Shown one piece after another: positions 8,220 to 14,288 of a stretch of DNA of 30,255 nucleotides. Made by a program: the position numbers and the translations under genes. Origin of the DNA: a virus. Location of the stretch: positions 1 through 30,255 of IMG/VR virus record IMGVR_UViG_3300044637_000133. One strand, 5' to 3'. The notes under the pieces were generated by a model. The model did no database searches. It worked only from the letters and a program-made list of their open reading frames with translations, and had not been told where the DNA came from. Numbering within the stretch: the first letter of the stretch is position 1; every line of letters begins with the position of its first letter.

Positions 8220-8979
8220 CGTTTTAGTTGTCTTTCAAGTTGTCGGTGTTCAATTTCGTTTTTTTGCTTCTCGAATGTGAGATAGGTGAGACATTTAGTA
8301 AGTCGGTATTTCGTAACTTCGTCAAACTTTGTGATGTCTCCTTTAGCGAGTCCATAAATACTTTGATACCATCCCCATTGTTTTGCAAACTGAGTCGTTT
8401 CGCTAAAGTCGTTCTCATATCCTGACTCTTCTGAATCTCCGTCTCCAAATAACTCAGGGTAGCCTGCAATAATTCGTTTCCTAAACTCCAAAAAAAAAGC
8501 GATGCTGAAATGCAAACATCCAACGGAGCGAACTTCATCAGCTCTTGCATATCTTGGTTAGGATTGTACTCTTGAATTTCGTACTTGTCTTTGATTCGTG
8601 TTTTGATAGGTCGGTAAAGAACTGCCATTGCCTTATGGTAAGTATCCCAACTTTGCAAGTAATTCTCCAAGTCCACATACTCACCGAAAGTAATCTCTTC
8701 AAGATTCGGAATAAAACCGAACTCAATATCTCCTATTGTAAATTTATTAGTGAACTTAGTCTTAGAACCAAACAACTCGGTAAAATGAGTTATAAGTTGA
8801 TTTAATGACTTCAACTTAATCTTGGCAACTTCACTTAGATTTATTCCGCAGAATATCTCTACCATTTTTTGAGCGATAAACTCCTCATCATTGCTATTAC
8901 CTTGAACTTTTAAAAAGTCCTGATAATGCTTTAACGGGATTTCATTTAACTCAGTAGGAACTTTGATTTGTACTTCCAT
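8216..8979 (-). CDS. Tail assembly chaperone fusion made by -1 frameshift (GT-like)
   Basis: This is the predicted 254-residue product when the ribosome slips back one base on T9 (8490-8498): residues 1-163 come from the upstream frame and 91 residues from the -1 frame. After the slip it reads LEFRKRIIAGYPELFGDGD and later AKQWGWYQSIYGLAKGDI followed by TKFDEVTKYRLTKCLTYLTF, a pattern I associate with tail chaperones of Bacteroidota phages. The -1 frame has no ATG of its own (only a TTG at 8515), is open to 8216, and its stop overlaps the next gene's ATG. In lambda the analogous GT product bridges the tape measure and tube subunits. An alternative is a real or erroneous one-base indel in the homopolymer. 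Confidence 0.75.
8224..8979 (-). CDS. Tail assembly chaperone, unshifted product (G-like)
   Basis: The unshifted frame encodes 251 residues starting MEVQIKVPTELNEIPLKHYQ. The first 160 residues include FGEYVDLENYLQSWDTYHKA and HKAMAVLYRPIKTRIKDKYE, phrases that recur in proteins placed before tape measures in Bacteroidota phages. After the T9 run the frame stays open for a further 88 residues (SLGNELLQATLSYLE, then NNGDGIKVFMDSLKE), overlapping the -1 frame throughout. The two products would share residues 1-163. Whether the unshifted tail has a function of its own, or is only left open, cannot be told from sequence. Confidence 0.7.
   Translation of the reverse strand: MEVQIKVPTELNEIPLKHYQDFLKVQGNSNDEEFIAQKMVEIFCGINLSEVAKIKLKSLNQLITHFTELFGSKTKFTNKFTIGDIEFGFIPNLEEITFGEYVDLENYLQSWDTYHKAMAVLYRPIKTRIKDKYEIQEYNPNQDMQELMKFAPLDVCISASLFFWSLGNELLQATLSYLETEIQKSQDMRTTLAKRLSLQNNGDGIKVFMDSLKETSQSLTKLRNTDLLNVSPISHSRSKKTKLNTDNLKDN
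8490..8498 (-). promoter_or_regulatory. Slippery site for -1 frameshifting (T9)
   Basis: On the coding strand nine T follow a C; in the upstream frame they are read ctt ttt ttt tgg. This contains T TTT TTT in the correct X XXY YYZ register, the strongest type of -1 slippery heptamer, and moving back one base gives ttt ttg gag. Slippage by the polymerase on T9 is an alternative to ribosomal slippage. I did not identify a clear stimulatory stem just downstream. Confidence 0.75.
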
Positions 8980-8984
8980 ATTTA

Positions 8985-9167
8985 TTAGACGTTTGTTTCT
9001 TGTTTTTGTAGCACGTATGAGTAAGCTGCTGCCAACATTTGAGTATGGCGTCTGACGTTAAACATATCGTTGAATATTATCCTGACCTTTTTGCCAGTTG
9101 TATCTTGGATGTATTGCTCTACTACCCTCACCATTTTAGGTAGCTCATCGGATGTTGTATTGTGCAT
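8985..9167 (-). CDS. Small protein after the terminase, unknown
   Basis: The 60-residue product reads MHNTTSDELPKMVRVVEQYI to AAAYSYVLQKQETNV. It is probably helical and soluble. It overlaps the end of the terminase gene by 23 bases and ends 5 bases before the tail chaperone gene, so it belongs to the late operon. No family is recognised. Gene-like composition and tight packing support it being real. Confidence 0.6.
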   Translation of the reverse strand: MHNTTSDELPKMVRVVEQYIQDTTGKKVRIIFNDMFNVRRHTQMLAAAYSYVLQKQETNV

Positions 9168-10305
9168 AGTTTGATTTTAAACCGAGTGCTTCCATCTCGT
9201 GATAACGAAGTGCGTCAATGGCGTGATTAAAGTGGTCGATAGGTTTGTTCATTCTGACTCCTTGCTTATCTACATCCCAACAATATGACCTCAGCTCTTT
9301 GATTAGGTTTGTACTTGATTTGGTAACTAAGTAATCTTGCCTTTGCATTACGTCTATCCCGTAGTTGATAGAGTCCTTTCCTTTTGTTACTCCTTTAATC
9401 GTCTTTCCGTAGCGTCTAATCTCTTCGATTGATTTCGGCTCTGAACTATCAGCGTAAATGATAACGCCTGACGGAAGTATCTTGGCGATGTCTGAGTTGA
9501 CCATTCCTGTACGGTAAGCAATTTCGTTTACTATTCGTTTTCCGTTATAATTGTAGATTTCTATTGCAGCAGTAGGGTCATTCGTGTAACCGAAGTCAAG
9601 CCCTATGCCTACCAACTTTGCTTCGCTTGGGATTGTATCTATCTCTTTCCAATTATTAAACACCACACCCTCAAGACTACCTACCTCACCGAGTCCGTAC
9701 ACCCTCCACCAATTTGACCAATAAGAGCTCGTAGCTGCTTTGTCACGGTTCTTTTCTATTTGGCTTACTATTGATTCGTCTAATGCTTCGTTATCCTTGT
9801 AGGTTAATATAATAAAGTCCGTGTCAGGTTCGTCTTTTAGTTCCTTGTGTACCCAAAACTCATTCGCAGGATTAAAGTCTAAGAACACCTCTCGCTTGGT
9901 GCGGATAGCAAGTTCGTTGTAAGCCTCGAATGTTACGTTGTTGCACTCATTGATGTATAGGATATCACGCCTTGCACCTCGTAGTTTAGAGGCGTCATCT
10001 GCCGAAAAGAATTCTATGGATGAGCCATTAGCGAAATCGTACCTGAGTAGAGTCTTGTTGAATCTATCGTCAAAGTAACGATTAGTCCAACGCATTATTT
10101 TGAGGAAGTCTTTGAGTGCTCCTCTTCGCAAGTGAGGAATAGTCTCAGCTACTACTGAAACTTCTAAGCCTTTTTCTTTAGTGCATTTGTCTATCAAGAT
10201 TGGGAGTATGCCAAATGTCTTACCTGCTGACGTACCCCCTTGAATAATCTTGATTCGTTTTTTTAGAGCAAGGATTTTATTTATCGAGGTAGTTCTTTTG
10301 AACAT
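9145..10305 (-). CDS. terL: Terminase large subunit
   Basis: The 386-residue protein is the DNA-packaging motor and headful or end-cutting nuclease. The ATPase domain has Walker A GGTSAGKT (23-30) and a Walker B strand DILYINE (114-120), where asparagine precedes the catalytic glutamate. The RNase H-like nuclease domain has GLDFGYTNDPTA (D237), YADSSEP (D286) and DHFNHAIDALRY (D357, D364). The length is slightly short for the family (often 400-450) but all motifs are present. It starts inside the small-subunit gene with a 29-base overlap. Confidence 0.95.
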   Translation of the reverse strand: MFKRTTSINKILALKKRIKIIQGGTSAGKTFGILPILIDKCTKEKGLEVSVVAETIPHLRRGALKDFLKIMRWTNRYFDDRFNKTLLRYDFANGSSIEFFSADDASKLRGARRDILYINECNNVTFEAYNELAIRTKREVFLDFNPANEFWVHKELKDEPDTDFIILTYKDNEALDESIVSQIEKNRDKAATSSYWSNWWRVYGLGEVGSLEGVVFNNWKEIDTIPSEAKLVGIGLDFGYTNDPTAAIEIYNYNGKRIVNEIAYRTGMVNSDIAKILPSGVIIYADSSEPKSIEEIRRYGKTIKGVTKGKDSINYGIDVMQRQDYLVTKSSTNLIKELRSYCWDVDKQGVRMNKPIDHFNHAIDALRYHEMEALGLKSNYAQYNIR

Positions 10306-10735
10306 CTGCGTCTATTGCTTTTGTTTCGTCAGGGAATAATGGCATCTCCATCGTGACAGTCGTTTCAGTCTTCTCAGTTAGTCCGTTTAAACGTGCAGTT
10401 AAGTTAGCATTGTACTGACCAACTAACCCTCCGTTGATTTGGTCTGAGCGGATTTCTCGCTTTATGTATGTAGAGACGGAGCAAAAATCTTGGTAAGCAT
10501 CGTTTGTATTCTTGATGTAATGCTCAATCCAAAGGTCGTGCTTTTCAAATGCCCATACTTCAAATCCCTCCATTGACAAGGGAACTTCAAGAGGTTCTGC
10601 TACCATATCACCGGTACGTTGATTCAAGGTGTACTTGTAGCGAGGATTGTCTTTAACCCATACCTTGTACTTTCTGAATAGGTCTAATAGAGTTTCAGGA
10701 CTATCTATCTTTCTTGGTCTTCCTACTTTTGCCAT
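10277..10735 (-). CDS. terS: Terminase small subunit
   Basis: The 152-residue product opens MAKVGRPRKIDSPETLLDLF and contains PLSMEGFEVWAFEK and IKREIRSDQINGGLVGQYN, features of the DNA-packaging small subunit of many Bacteroidota phages. It recognises phage DNA and loads the large subunit. The GRPRK start resembles an AT-hook-like basic tail. It lies immediately before the large subunit, and its start overlaps the 59-residue gene upstream. Confidence 0.85.
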   Translation of the reverse strand: MAKVGRPRKIDSPETLLDLFRKYKVWVKDNPRYKYTLNQRTGDMVAEPLEVPLSMEGFEVWAFEKHDLWIEHYIKNTNDAYQDFCSVSTYIKREIRSDQINGGLVGQYNANLTARLNGLTEKTETTVTMEMPLFPDETKAIDADVQKNYLDK

Positions 10736-10880
10736 TTTCTAATTCGTGTTTTTGTAGTTGTTCTCTGCAAATTGTGTATCGTTGGTCTTGGTCATACTCT
10801 CTGACCATAGTGTCATCCATCATACATCGTTGAATGAACTCTCCTTGTTGCTCTTTAGGTAGTGGCTTCGGAATAGGCAT
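10701..10880 (-). CDS. 59-residue protein with QRCM...EYDQDQRYTIC motif
   Basis: From the ATG at 10880 this frame encodes MPIPKPLPKEQQGEFIQRCM, then MDDTMVREYDQDQRYTICRE and a basic C-terminus. The pattern of RCM, then a MV.EY.D.DQRY.IC stretch, is well known in small phage proteins and at the N-termini of some prohead proteases and head proteins; the two cysteines may bind metal. It overlaps the gene before it by 26 bases and terminase small subunit by 35 bases. Confidence 0.7.
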   Translation of the reverse strand: MPIPKPLPKEQQGEFIQRCMMDDTMVREYDQDQRYTICREQLQKHELENGKSRKTKKDR

Positions 10881-11238
10881 TGTACACTCTTTTAAGTTGG
10901 TTTACAATATCTCTAAAGCAAGAAGAGCAGTTGCTTGGTTCTAATCTTACTTTCATTACTCTTGAGTATATCTCTCTTACTCTTGTTACTTCACTTGGTT
11001 TGAATGTTTGTTGTTCAAGGATTCGTGTTTCCGTAAGCCAGTTGTATTCCTCTTCAGTTAAGCACTCAGGTTGACGATATGGAAACCACTCGTTAAGTTT
11101 CTTTTTACGCTCATTACATCCGCAGTCTTCTCCTGCTACAAACTCAACTAACTTTTTGATGCCTGTGATTTCAGTTATCTGCTCTATGGTATCTCCTAAG
11201 CCTTGAGCTTTCTTTCTTGGTGTTCGTGTTTTTGCCAT
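10855..11238 (-). CDS. Conserved cysteine-containing phage protein
   Basis: The 127-residue product opens MAKTRTPRKKAQGLGDTIEQ and continues with ITGIKKLVEFVAGEDCGCNE; near the C-terminus is NCSSC. The CGC and CSSC pairs could bind zinc. Proteins with the GLGDTIE...GIKKLVEFVAGEDCGC pattern sit next to terminase genes in several Bacteroidota phages, as I recall, with unknown function. It begins 5 bases after the sigma-like gene and so shares its promoter. Confidence 0.65.
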   Translation of the reverse strand: MAKTRTPRKKAQGLGDTIEQITEITGIKKLVEFVAGEDCGCNERKKKLNEWFPYRQPECLTEEEYNWLTETRILEQQTFKPSEVTRVREIYSRVMKVRLEPSNCSSCFRDIVNQLKRVYNAYSEATT

Positions 11239-11243
11239 TTCTT

Positions 11244-11771
11244 TTAAATTAAGTTATAATCTTGGTTATTGTAATCTTCGTAGTCTTCTCCTACGTTATC
11301 TCTTAAACGCTCCTTGCAGTTTTTAATCGTGTTGAATATTGATGTTAAACTTATGTTGGTGTCTTTAGCTATGTCTCTCATTGAGAGTTCTCCTTGTTTG
11401 TATAAGTTGAATAGCTTTTGGTCGTACCAATGCCAGTTACTAATCTCGTCTTCTATCTTATCGTAAATGTTTGAGTAGGCTTCGTGTTTTTCTAAGTCAG
11501 CTTCGTCATAACATTCTTTGACCTCATCGAGTGATACTAAGTTCATTTGGTTTGCCCTCAGATAATCTACGTGAACTGCTCGTATTGAAAGCCACATATA
11601 AAACTTATTTAAGCTACCGTCATCTTTTACCACTCCGTCAATATAGTTAAGACGTATGATTCTCAGGTATGTTTCTTGCACGATGTCTTCAGACAGTTCT
11701 CCTATGCCCATTTTCTTGGCCATCAGTAGCCATTCTTTATGGTTTAGTCCGAGTTTTTGTAGTTTGTCCAT
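11244..11771 (-). CDS. Sigma-70-like transcription factor
   Basis: The 175-residue protein resembles small (ECF-type) sigma factors. A region-2-like part holds ELSEDIVQETYLRIIRLNYI and YMWLSIRAVHVDYLRA; a region-4-like helix-turn-helix is GELSMRDIAKDTNISLTSIF followed by NTIKNCKERLRD (about 128-160). It would direct host RNA polymerase to phage promoters. It has its own promoter (11787-11816) just after the terminator that ends the early block, and it heads the terminase and tail operon, so it is the best candidate for the early-to-late switch. The link to late promoters is an inference. Confidence 0.75.
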   Translation of the reverse strand: MDKLQKLGLNHKEWLLMAKKMGIGELSEDIVQETYLRIIRLNYIDGVVKDDGSLNKFYMWLSIRAVHVDYLRANQMNLVSLDEVKECYDEADLEKHEAYSNIYDKIEDEISNWHWYDQKLFNLYKQGELSMRDIAKDTNISLTSIFNTIKNCKERLRDNVGEDYEDYNNQDYNLI

Positions 11772-11786
11772 TGGTTAAATTCTAAA

Positions 11787-11816
11787 CAAATATAAAACTA
11801 ATTTCTAATCAAGCAA
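11787..11816 (-). promoter_or_regulatory. Promoter of the sigma/late operon
   Basis: Read on the minus strand, TTG (11816-11814) is followed by exactly 19 bases and then TATATTTG (11794-11787), matching the Bacteroidota -33/-7 consensus TTG...TAnnTTTG. Transcription should start near 11780, about 10 bases before the ATG at 11771. The same sequence and spacing occur at 14822-14851 and 19918-19947. Confidence 0.8.
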
Positions 11817-11823
11817 GAATATT

Positions 11824-11848
11824 AAAAAAGCCACCGATTAAAGTGGCT
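11824..11848 (-). terminator. Terminator of the early operon
   Basis: Read on the minus strand, AGCCAC (11848-11843) pairs with GTGGCT (11834-11829) around an 8-base loop, followed by a T tract to 11824. The stop codon of the HTH gene (11838-11840) lies inside the loop. The terminator sits only 8 bases upstream of the sigma-operon promoter, insulating the two units. Confidence 0.85.
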
Positions 11849-12059
11849 CTAAATTGTTTAAGTAAATCTCTCGTGTAACGTATCTATCTATTTTGTGTAA
11901 GGTTGATAAGGTTACGTCTTTTCCGTTTAGAAAGTTGTTCAACTGAAACTGGTGCATCTTGTGTCCTTTGGCTTTTATCTCTTTGACTATTTGATTCCGT
12001 GTTTTTACAAATAGGATGCGATTCAGTTGCTTTCTTAAAGCGTCATCGTCAATGTACAT
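11838..12059 (-). CDS. Small Cro-like helix-turn-helix protein
   Basis: I use the ATG at 12059 (73 residues, MYIDDDALRKQLNRILFVKT), directly after the previous stop, rather than the ATG at 12095, which lies inside the upstream gene. The section TRNQIVKEIKAKGHKMHQFQ followed by LNNFLNGKDVTLSTLHKIDR has the helix pattern of Cro/CI-type DNA-binding domains, with no further domain. It is the last gene of the early operon, and its stop lies in the terminator loop. It may repress early genes; no operator could be assigned. Confidence 0.6.
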   Translation of the reverse strand: MYIDDDALRKQLNRILFVKTRNQIVKEIKAKGHKMHQFQLNNFLNGKDVTLSTLHKIDRYVTREIYLNNLEPL

Positions 12060-12060
12060 A

Positions 12061-12291
12061 TTAGAAGGGTAGGTCATCGTCAATACTATCTCCAATTACT
12101 GCTCTCTCAGGTGCTACATAAGGCTCAGAGAATGATGCTGAGAAATAACTACCTGCTTTACCTTGCTTTACCCAAAGAGCTACTTCCATTTCTTTACCGT
12201 TTACGTTTACCTTTCCTTTGTAGTCAGGATGGTTGTCAGCTTTCTTGTTCGTGTTTTTAAAGATTGCTCCAGTGTTTAACTTGTTTTCCAT
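12061..12291 (-). CDS. Small protein with SSB-like acidic C-terminal tip
   Basis: The 76-residue product opens MENKLNTGAIFKNTNKKADN and contains HPDYKGKVNVNGKEMEVALW, short strands like a reduced OB-fold or beta-sheet domain. It ends GDSIDDDLPF, which closely matches the DDDIPF-type tip by which bacterial SSB proteins dock replication and repair enzymes. Short phage proteins with this architecture are common, usually unnamed. A single-strand DNA-binding or SSB-mimic role in replication or recombination is plausible. It lies in the early operon downstream of the recombination genes. Confidence 0.6.
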   Translation of the reverse strand: MENKLNTGAIFKNTNKKADNHPDYKGKVNVNGKEMEVALWVKQGKAGSYFSASFSEPYVAPERAVIGDSIDDDLPF

Positions 12292-12296
12292 TGTAT

Positions 12297-12413
12297 TTAA
12301 TTTAAAAGGTTACTAATTATTGCTGCTATGATTAATGTTAGAACTACTGACATCAGTACAATAGTTCCATAAGCTGCCATCTCTTCTCTGCGGTCGTCTT
12401 TGTTTAGTTTCAT
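12297..12413 (-). CDS. 38-residue single-pass membrane protein
   Basis: The ATG at 12413 overlaps the TGA of the preceding gene (ATGA). The product has a short charged N-terminus, MKLNKDDRREEMAAYGTIVL, and one transmembrane segment (TIVLMSVVLTLIIAAIISNL), giving a likely N-in small membrane protein. It ends 5 bases before the next gene. Translational coupling and the clean membrane helix support a real gene. Function unknown. Confidence 0.6.
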   Translation of the reverse strand: MKLNKDDRREEMAAYGTIVLMSVVLTLIIAAIISNLLN

Positions 12414-12616
12414 TGGTCAATGTGAATTAAGAAACTTGTCTTTCGTTTTAATGTAGGGTACTTACTCAATAACCACAAGGTCAACTCATCTTGTTCGGAG
12501 TCATCAATGTGAAATTCTGCGTATGTATGCACTTTGTGTCCTTGTAGGATTTCGTCTTTTTGTAAATGCTCTGGAATCTCCGATAGCTTAATTACTGATT
12601 TTGTTATTTGTTTCAT
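12410..12616 (-). CDS. Small early protein, unknown
   Basis: The 68-residue product opens MKQITKSVIKLSEIPEHLQK and ends KRKTSFLIHIDQ, a mixed alpha-beta composition without membrane segments. It is joined by ATGA overlaps to the gene before it (stop at 12613) and the micro-membrane gene after it (start at 12413). No family is recognised; position in the early operon suggests a host-takeover or accessory role. Confidence 0.6.
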   Translation of the reverse strand: MKQITKSVIKLSEIPEHLQKDEILQGHKVHTYAEFHIDDSEQDELTLWLLSKYPTLKRKTSFLIHIDQ

Positions 12617-12855
12617 TGTTCTTCTTTTTTAGGTGATAAAATAAATTTAAAAGTGTAAACATCATCTGCTGCATCAATGAAGCTATCGCTGCTCATATAC
12701 ACATTATAATACTCACTCAAATCTTCTATCCGTTTGCCAATAAGGACTAACTCATTAGTGATTCCTTGACCATTCTTTCCAAAGTCAACTACATACTTTC
12801 CAAAGTCAACTACATATGAGTCAACTCCTGATTCTCTTACAATTTCTTCTTTCAT
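12613..12855 (-). CDS. Small early protein with a 7-residue internal duplication
   Basis: The 80-residue product opens MKEEIVRESGVDSYVVDFGK; YVVDFGK occurs twice in a row because of a perfect 21-bp tandem duplication (12775-12816). The rest is acidic and mixed alpha-beta, ending SPKKEEQ. Its stop overlaps the next ATG as ATGA. No family is recognised. Confidence 0.6.
   Translation of the reverse strand: MKEEIVRESGVDSYVVDFGKYVVDFGKNGQGITNELVLIGKRIEDLSEYYNVYMSSDSFIDAADDVYTFKFILSPKKEEQ
12775..12816. repeat. Perfect 21-bp tandem duplication inside a gene
   Basis: The 21 bases at 12775-12795 are repeated exactly at 12796-12816 (unit starts ctttccaaagtcaacta). The length is a multiple of three, so the reading frame of the 80-residue gene is kept and YVVDFGK is doubled. 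Exact identity suggests a recent slippage event. Confidence 0.9.
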
Positions 12856-12873
12856 TTTATTTTAGTTTAAATT

Positions 12874-12948
12874 TTAATTTTTTGTTGACCACCAAATCAA
12901 TGCTAATACAATGATGGTAACACAAATGATTTCTACTATCTCTTTCAT
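12874..12948 (-). CDS. 24-residue membrane micropeptide
   Basis: The ATG at 12948 overlaps the TGA of the preceding gene as ATGA. The whole peptide is a single hydrophobic helix with charged ends: it opens MKEIVEIICVTIIVLALIWW and ends with a short polar tail containing lysine. It resembles the 38-residue membrane protein at 12297-12413 in design and position. Its very small size leaves doubt, but coupling and the membrane helix favour it. Confidence 0.5.
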   Translation of the reverse strand: MKEIVEIICVTIIVLALIWWSTKN

Positions 12949-13157
12949 TTTTCTTGTTGTTTAAGTTCAGGTCTCATTGGTTCTTTGTTCTGATTACCAT
13001 CATCCCATCCTTGAGAATAGCCATAGTTAGTATCTTCTTGGCGTTGCTGAAGCTCCATTTCTTTGGCTTTGTCAATCATCCATTCTTTGCGTTTAATATT
13101 GATATCAGGGTATTGCATATCAATTTCATCAATTAACCATTCTACTGCTGTTTTCAT
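12945..13157 (-). CDS. MKTAVEWL-family small protein, copy 1
   Basis: The 70-residue product opens MKTAVEWLIDEIDMQYPDIN, followed by a helical, glutamine-rich section and ELKQQEK at the end. The family with this opening is widespread in phages and genomes of Bacteroidota as I recall; function unknown. It is adjacent to a second copy (13154-13339), and a more distant copy lies at 18885-19103. Gene joints are ATGA overlaps. Confidence 0.7.
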   Translation of the reverse strand: MKTAVEWLIDEIDMQYPDINIKRKEWMIDKAKEMELQQRQEDTNYGYSQGWDDGNQNKEPMRPELKQQEK

Positions 13158-13174
13158 TGTTCTTGTTGTTTAAG
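13141..13174. repeat. 33-bp direct repeat at paralogue start, copy A
   Basis: Bases 13141-13173 match 13323-13355 with one mismatch (unit starts tctactgctgttttcattg). The repeat covers the first codons of the MKTAVEWL genes and the bases upstream, which in copy A encode the KQQEQ end of the preceding gene. A third, shorter relative (tttttcttgttgtttaag) ends the family member at 12945. Confidence 0.8.
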
Positions 13175-13339
13175 TAATTCAATTGCTTTTTGGAATCCTT
13201 GTTTAAATCCATAAATTGTATCTAATTTTTGGGTTTCTGAAGTTATGTTTTCGCCATAACTATTGTATCTATGTTTAATACTATCTTTAGCAAACTTATC
13301 AACCTCAACGCTTTCTAAAAATTCTACTGCTGTTTTCAT
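13154..13339 (-). CDS. MKTAVEWL-family small protein, copy 2
   Basis: The 61-residue product opens MKTAVEFLESVEVDKFAKDS and ends FQKAIELLKQQEQ. The start region and the KQQE end are shared with copy 1, and the DNA around the two starts is a 33-bp near-identical repeat, so the pair arose by tandem duplication followed by divergence. A YGFKQGFQKAIE stretch echoes YGYSQGWDDG in copy 1. Function unknown. Confidence 0.7.
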   Translation of the reverse strand: MKTAVEFLESVEVDKFAKDSIKHRYNSYGENITSETQKLDTIYGFKQGFQKAIELLKQQEQ

Positions 13340-13355
13340 TGTTCTTATTGTTTAA
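13323..13355. repeat. 33-bp direct repeat at paralogue start, copy B
   Basis: This copy differs from 13141-13173 by one base. Upstream of the ATG at 13339 it still resembles the coding sequence for the KQQEQ end but is no longer part of an open gene, which looks like a scar of an earlier family member. Confidence 0.75.
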
Positions 13356-13398
13356 AGGTTTTACATTTCGTTTTAAGATATGTGGCAATTTTTACCCC

Positions 13399-13611
13399 TT
13401 ATCCTTGTTTAAATTGTTTCACTTCGTCTTTTAGTCGTTCTACGTACAAAGTCGCGTCCATTAACTCCTCTTGTAAATGTGTAAGCCAGTCAGTTAAATT
13501 TAGGTCTGTTCGTGTTAACATAGTACCGTACTTTTCAATTCCTTTCTGGGAACGTTCTGCGTACTTGGCCATCACGCTTAAAACTACTTTGTCGGTTACT
13601 TCTTGGTTCAT
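13399..13611 (-). CDS. MazG-like small helical protein
   Basis: The 70-residue product contains KYAERSQKGIEKYGTMLTR and WLTHLQEELMDATLYVERLK. The EE..DA..Y core resembles the metal-binding helix of all-alpha NTP pyrophosphohydrolases (MazG-like), though only one such helix is present. Proteins with this exact layout are common in phages. It could act on nucleotides or alarmones, or have lost activity. It is coupled by ATGA to the exonuclease gene upstream. Confidence 0.6.
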   Translation of the reverse strand: MNQEVTDKVVLSVMAKYAERSQKGIEKYGTMLTRTDLNLTDWLTHLQEELMDATLYVERLKDEVKQFKQG

Positions 13612-14288
13612 AGCATTTGGATTAGTGCGTTATAATACTCACGAGCAAGTTCTATCTTCTCTTTTATCTGCTCAATTACTTGTTCGTCTTTTTGTACGTA
13701 GAAAACTTTGACTCTGCGGTTCTTGGGAATGTGTGAAAACTGATGTTTACTCTCTACTTCTTCACGCAAATCTAAGTCCTCGTCAATCTTGTGTAGTTTC
13801 CAATGTGCTCTACGGATTTCGTCTTCTACCATTTCAAGTGGAGTATCCACAAGGCAGTAACAAAGCATTGATTGTTGCTTTCCTGTTAGCCACATATAAC
13901 CTTGAAGTTGATAAAAATAGTCCTTGTTAGGAATTTCGGTATCAAAAAACGGAAAGGTAGTAGCATCCCAAGAGCTTTTTACGTCAAGCAATACATCCTC
14001 CGTGTTTACGTCAGGTGTGCCAGTTATCCAATCGTTCTCAAAATACTCCTCATTCTTGTAGATAAATTTGACGTCTAAGACATCATTGACTAACGAGATA
14101 GATTCGTCTTCAACTTGGATTCCTTTGTCCGTGTAACGTGAGCTAAACTCCTTACGGATACCGTATTTATGCTCAAGAACTAACTCGTGTATGTAAGTTT
14201 TAGCAGTCTGAGATAAAAATTCACCTTTTGAACGTGGTGTAGCCATCAGTTTTCCGATAGCACTACACCTAATTTTGAGAGTCTTCAT
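13608..14288 (-). CDS. YqaJ-like recombination exonuclease
   Basis: The 226-residue protein has the PD-(D/E)XK nuclease pattern of the YqaJ/lambda-exonuclease group: an early KGIQVEDE (E60), then WITGTPDV (D93), LLDVKSSWD (D102 and K104) and DYFYQLQGYMWL (Q127, Q129). It would digest one strand of double-stranded ends to give single strands for the ERF protein encoded just before it, with which it forms a two-part recombination system. It is joined to the ERF gene by ATGA. Confidence 0.85.
   Translation of the reverse strand: MKTLKIRCSAIGKLMATPRSKGEFLSQTAKTYIHELVLEHKYGIRKEFSSRYTDKGIQVEDESISLVNDVLDVKFIYKNEEYFENDWITGTPDVNTEDVLLDVKSSWDATTFPFFDTEIPNKDYFYQLQGYMWLTGKQQSMLCYCLVDTPLEMVEDEIRRAHWKLHKIDEDLDLREEVESKHQFSHIPKNRRVKVFYVQKDEQVIEQIKEKIELAREYYNALIQML

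Noticed and set aside
13382-13711. A 109-residue plus-strand frame
   Set aside because: Antisense to the MazG-like gene and the end of the exonuclease gene, both well supported on the minus strand.
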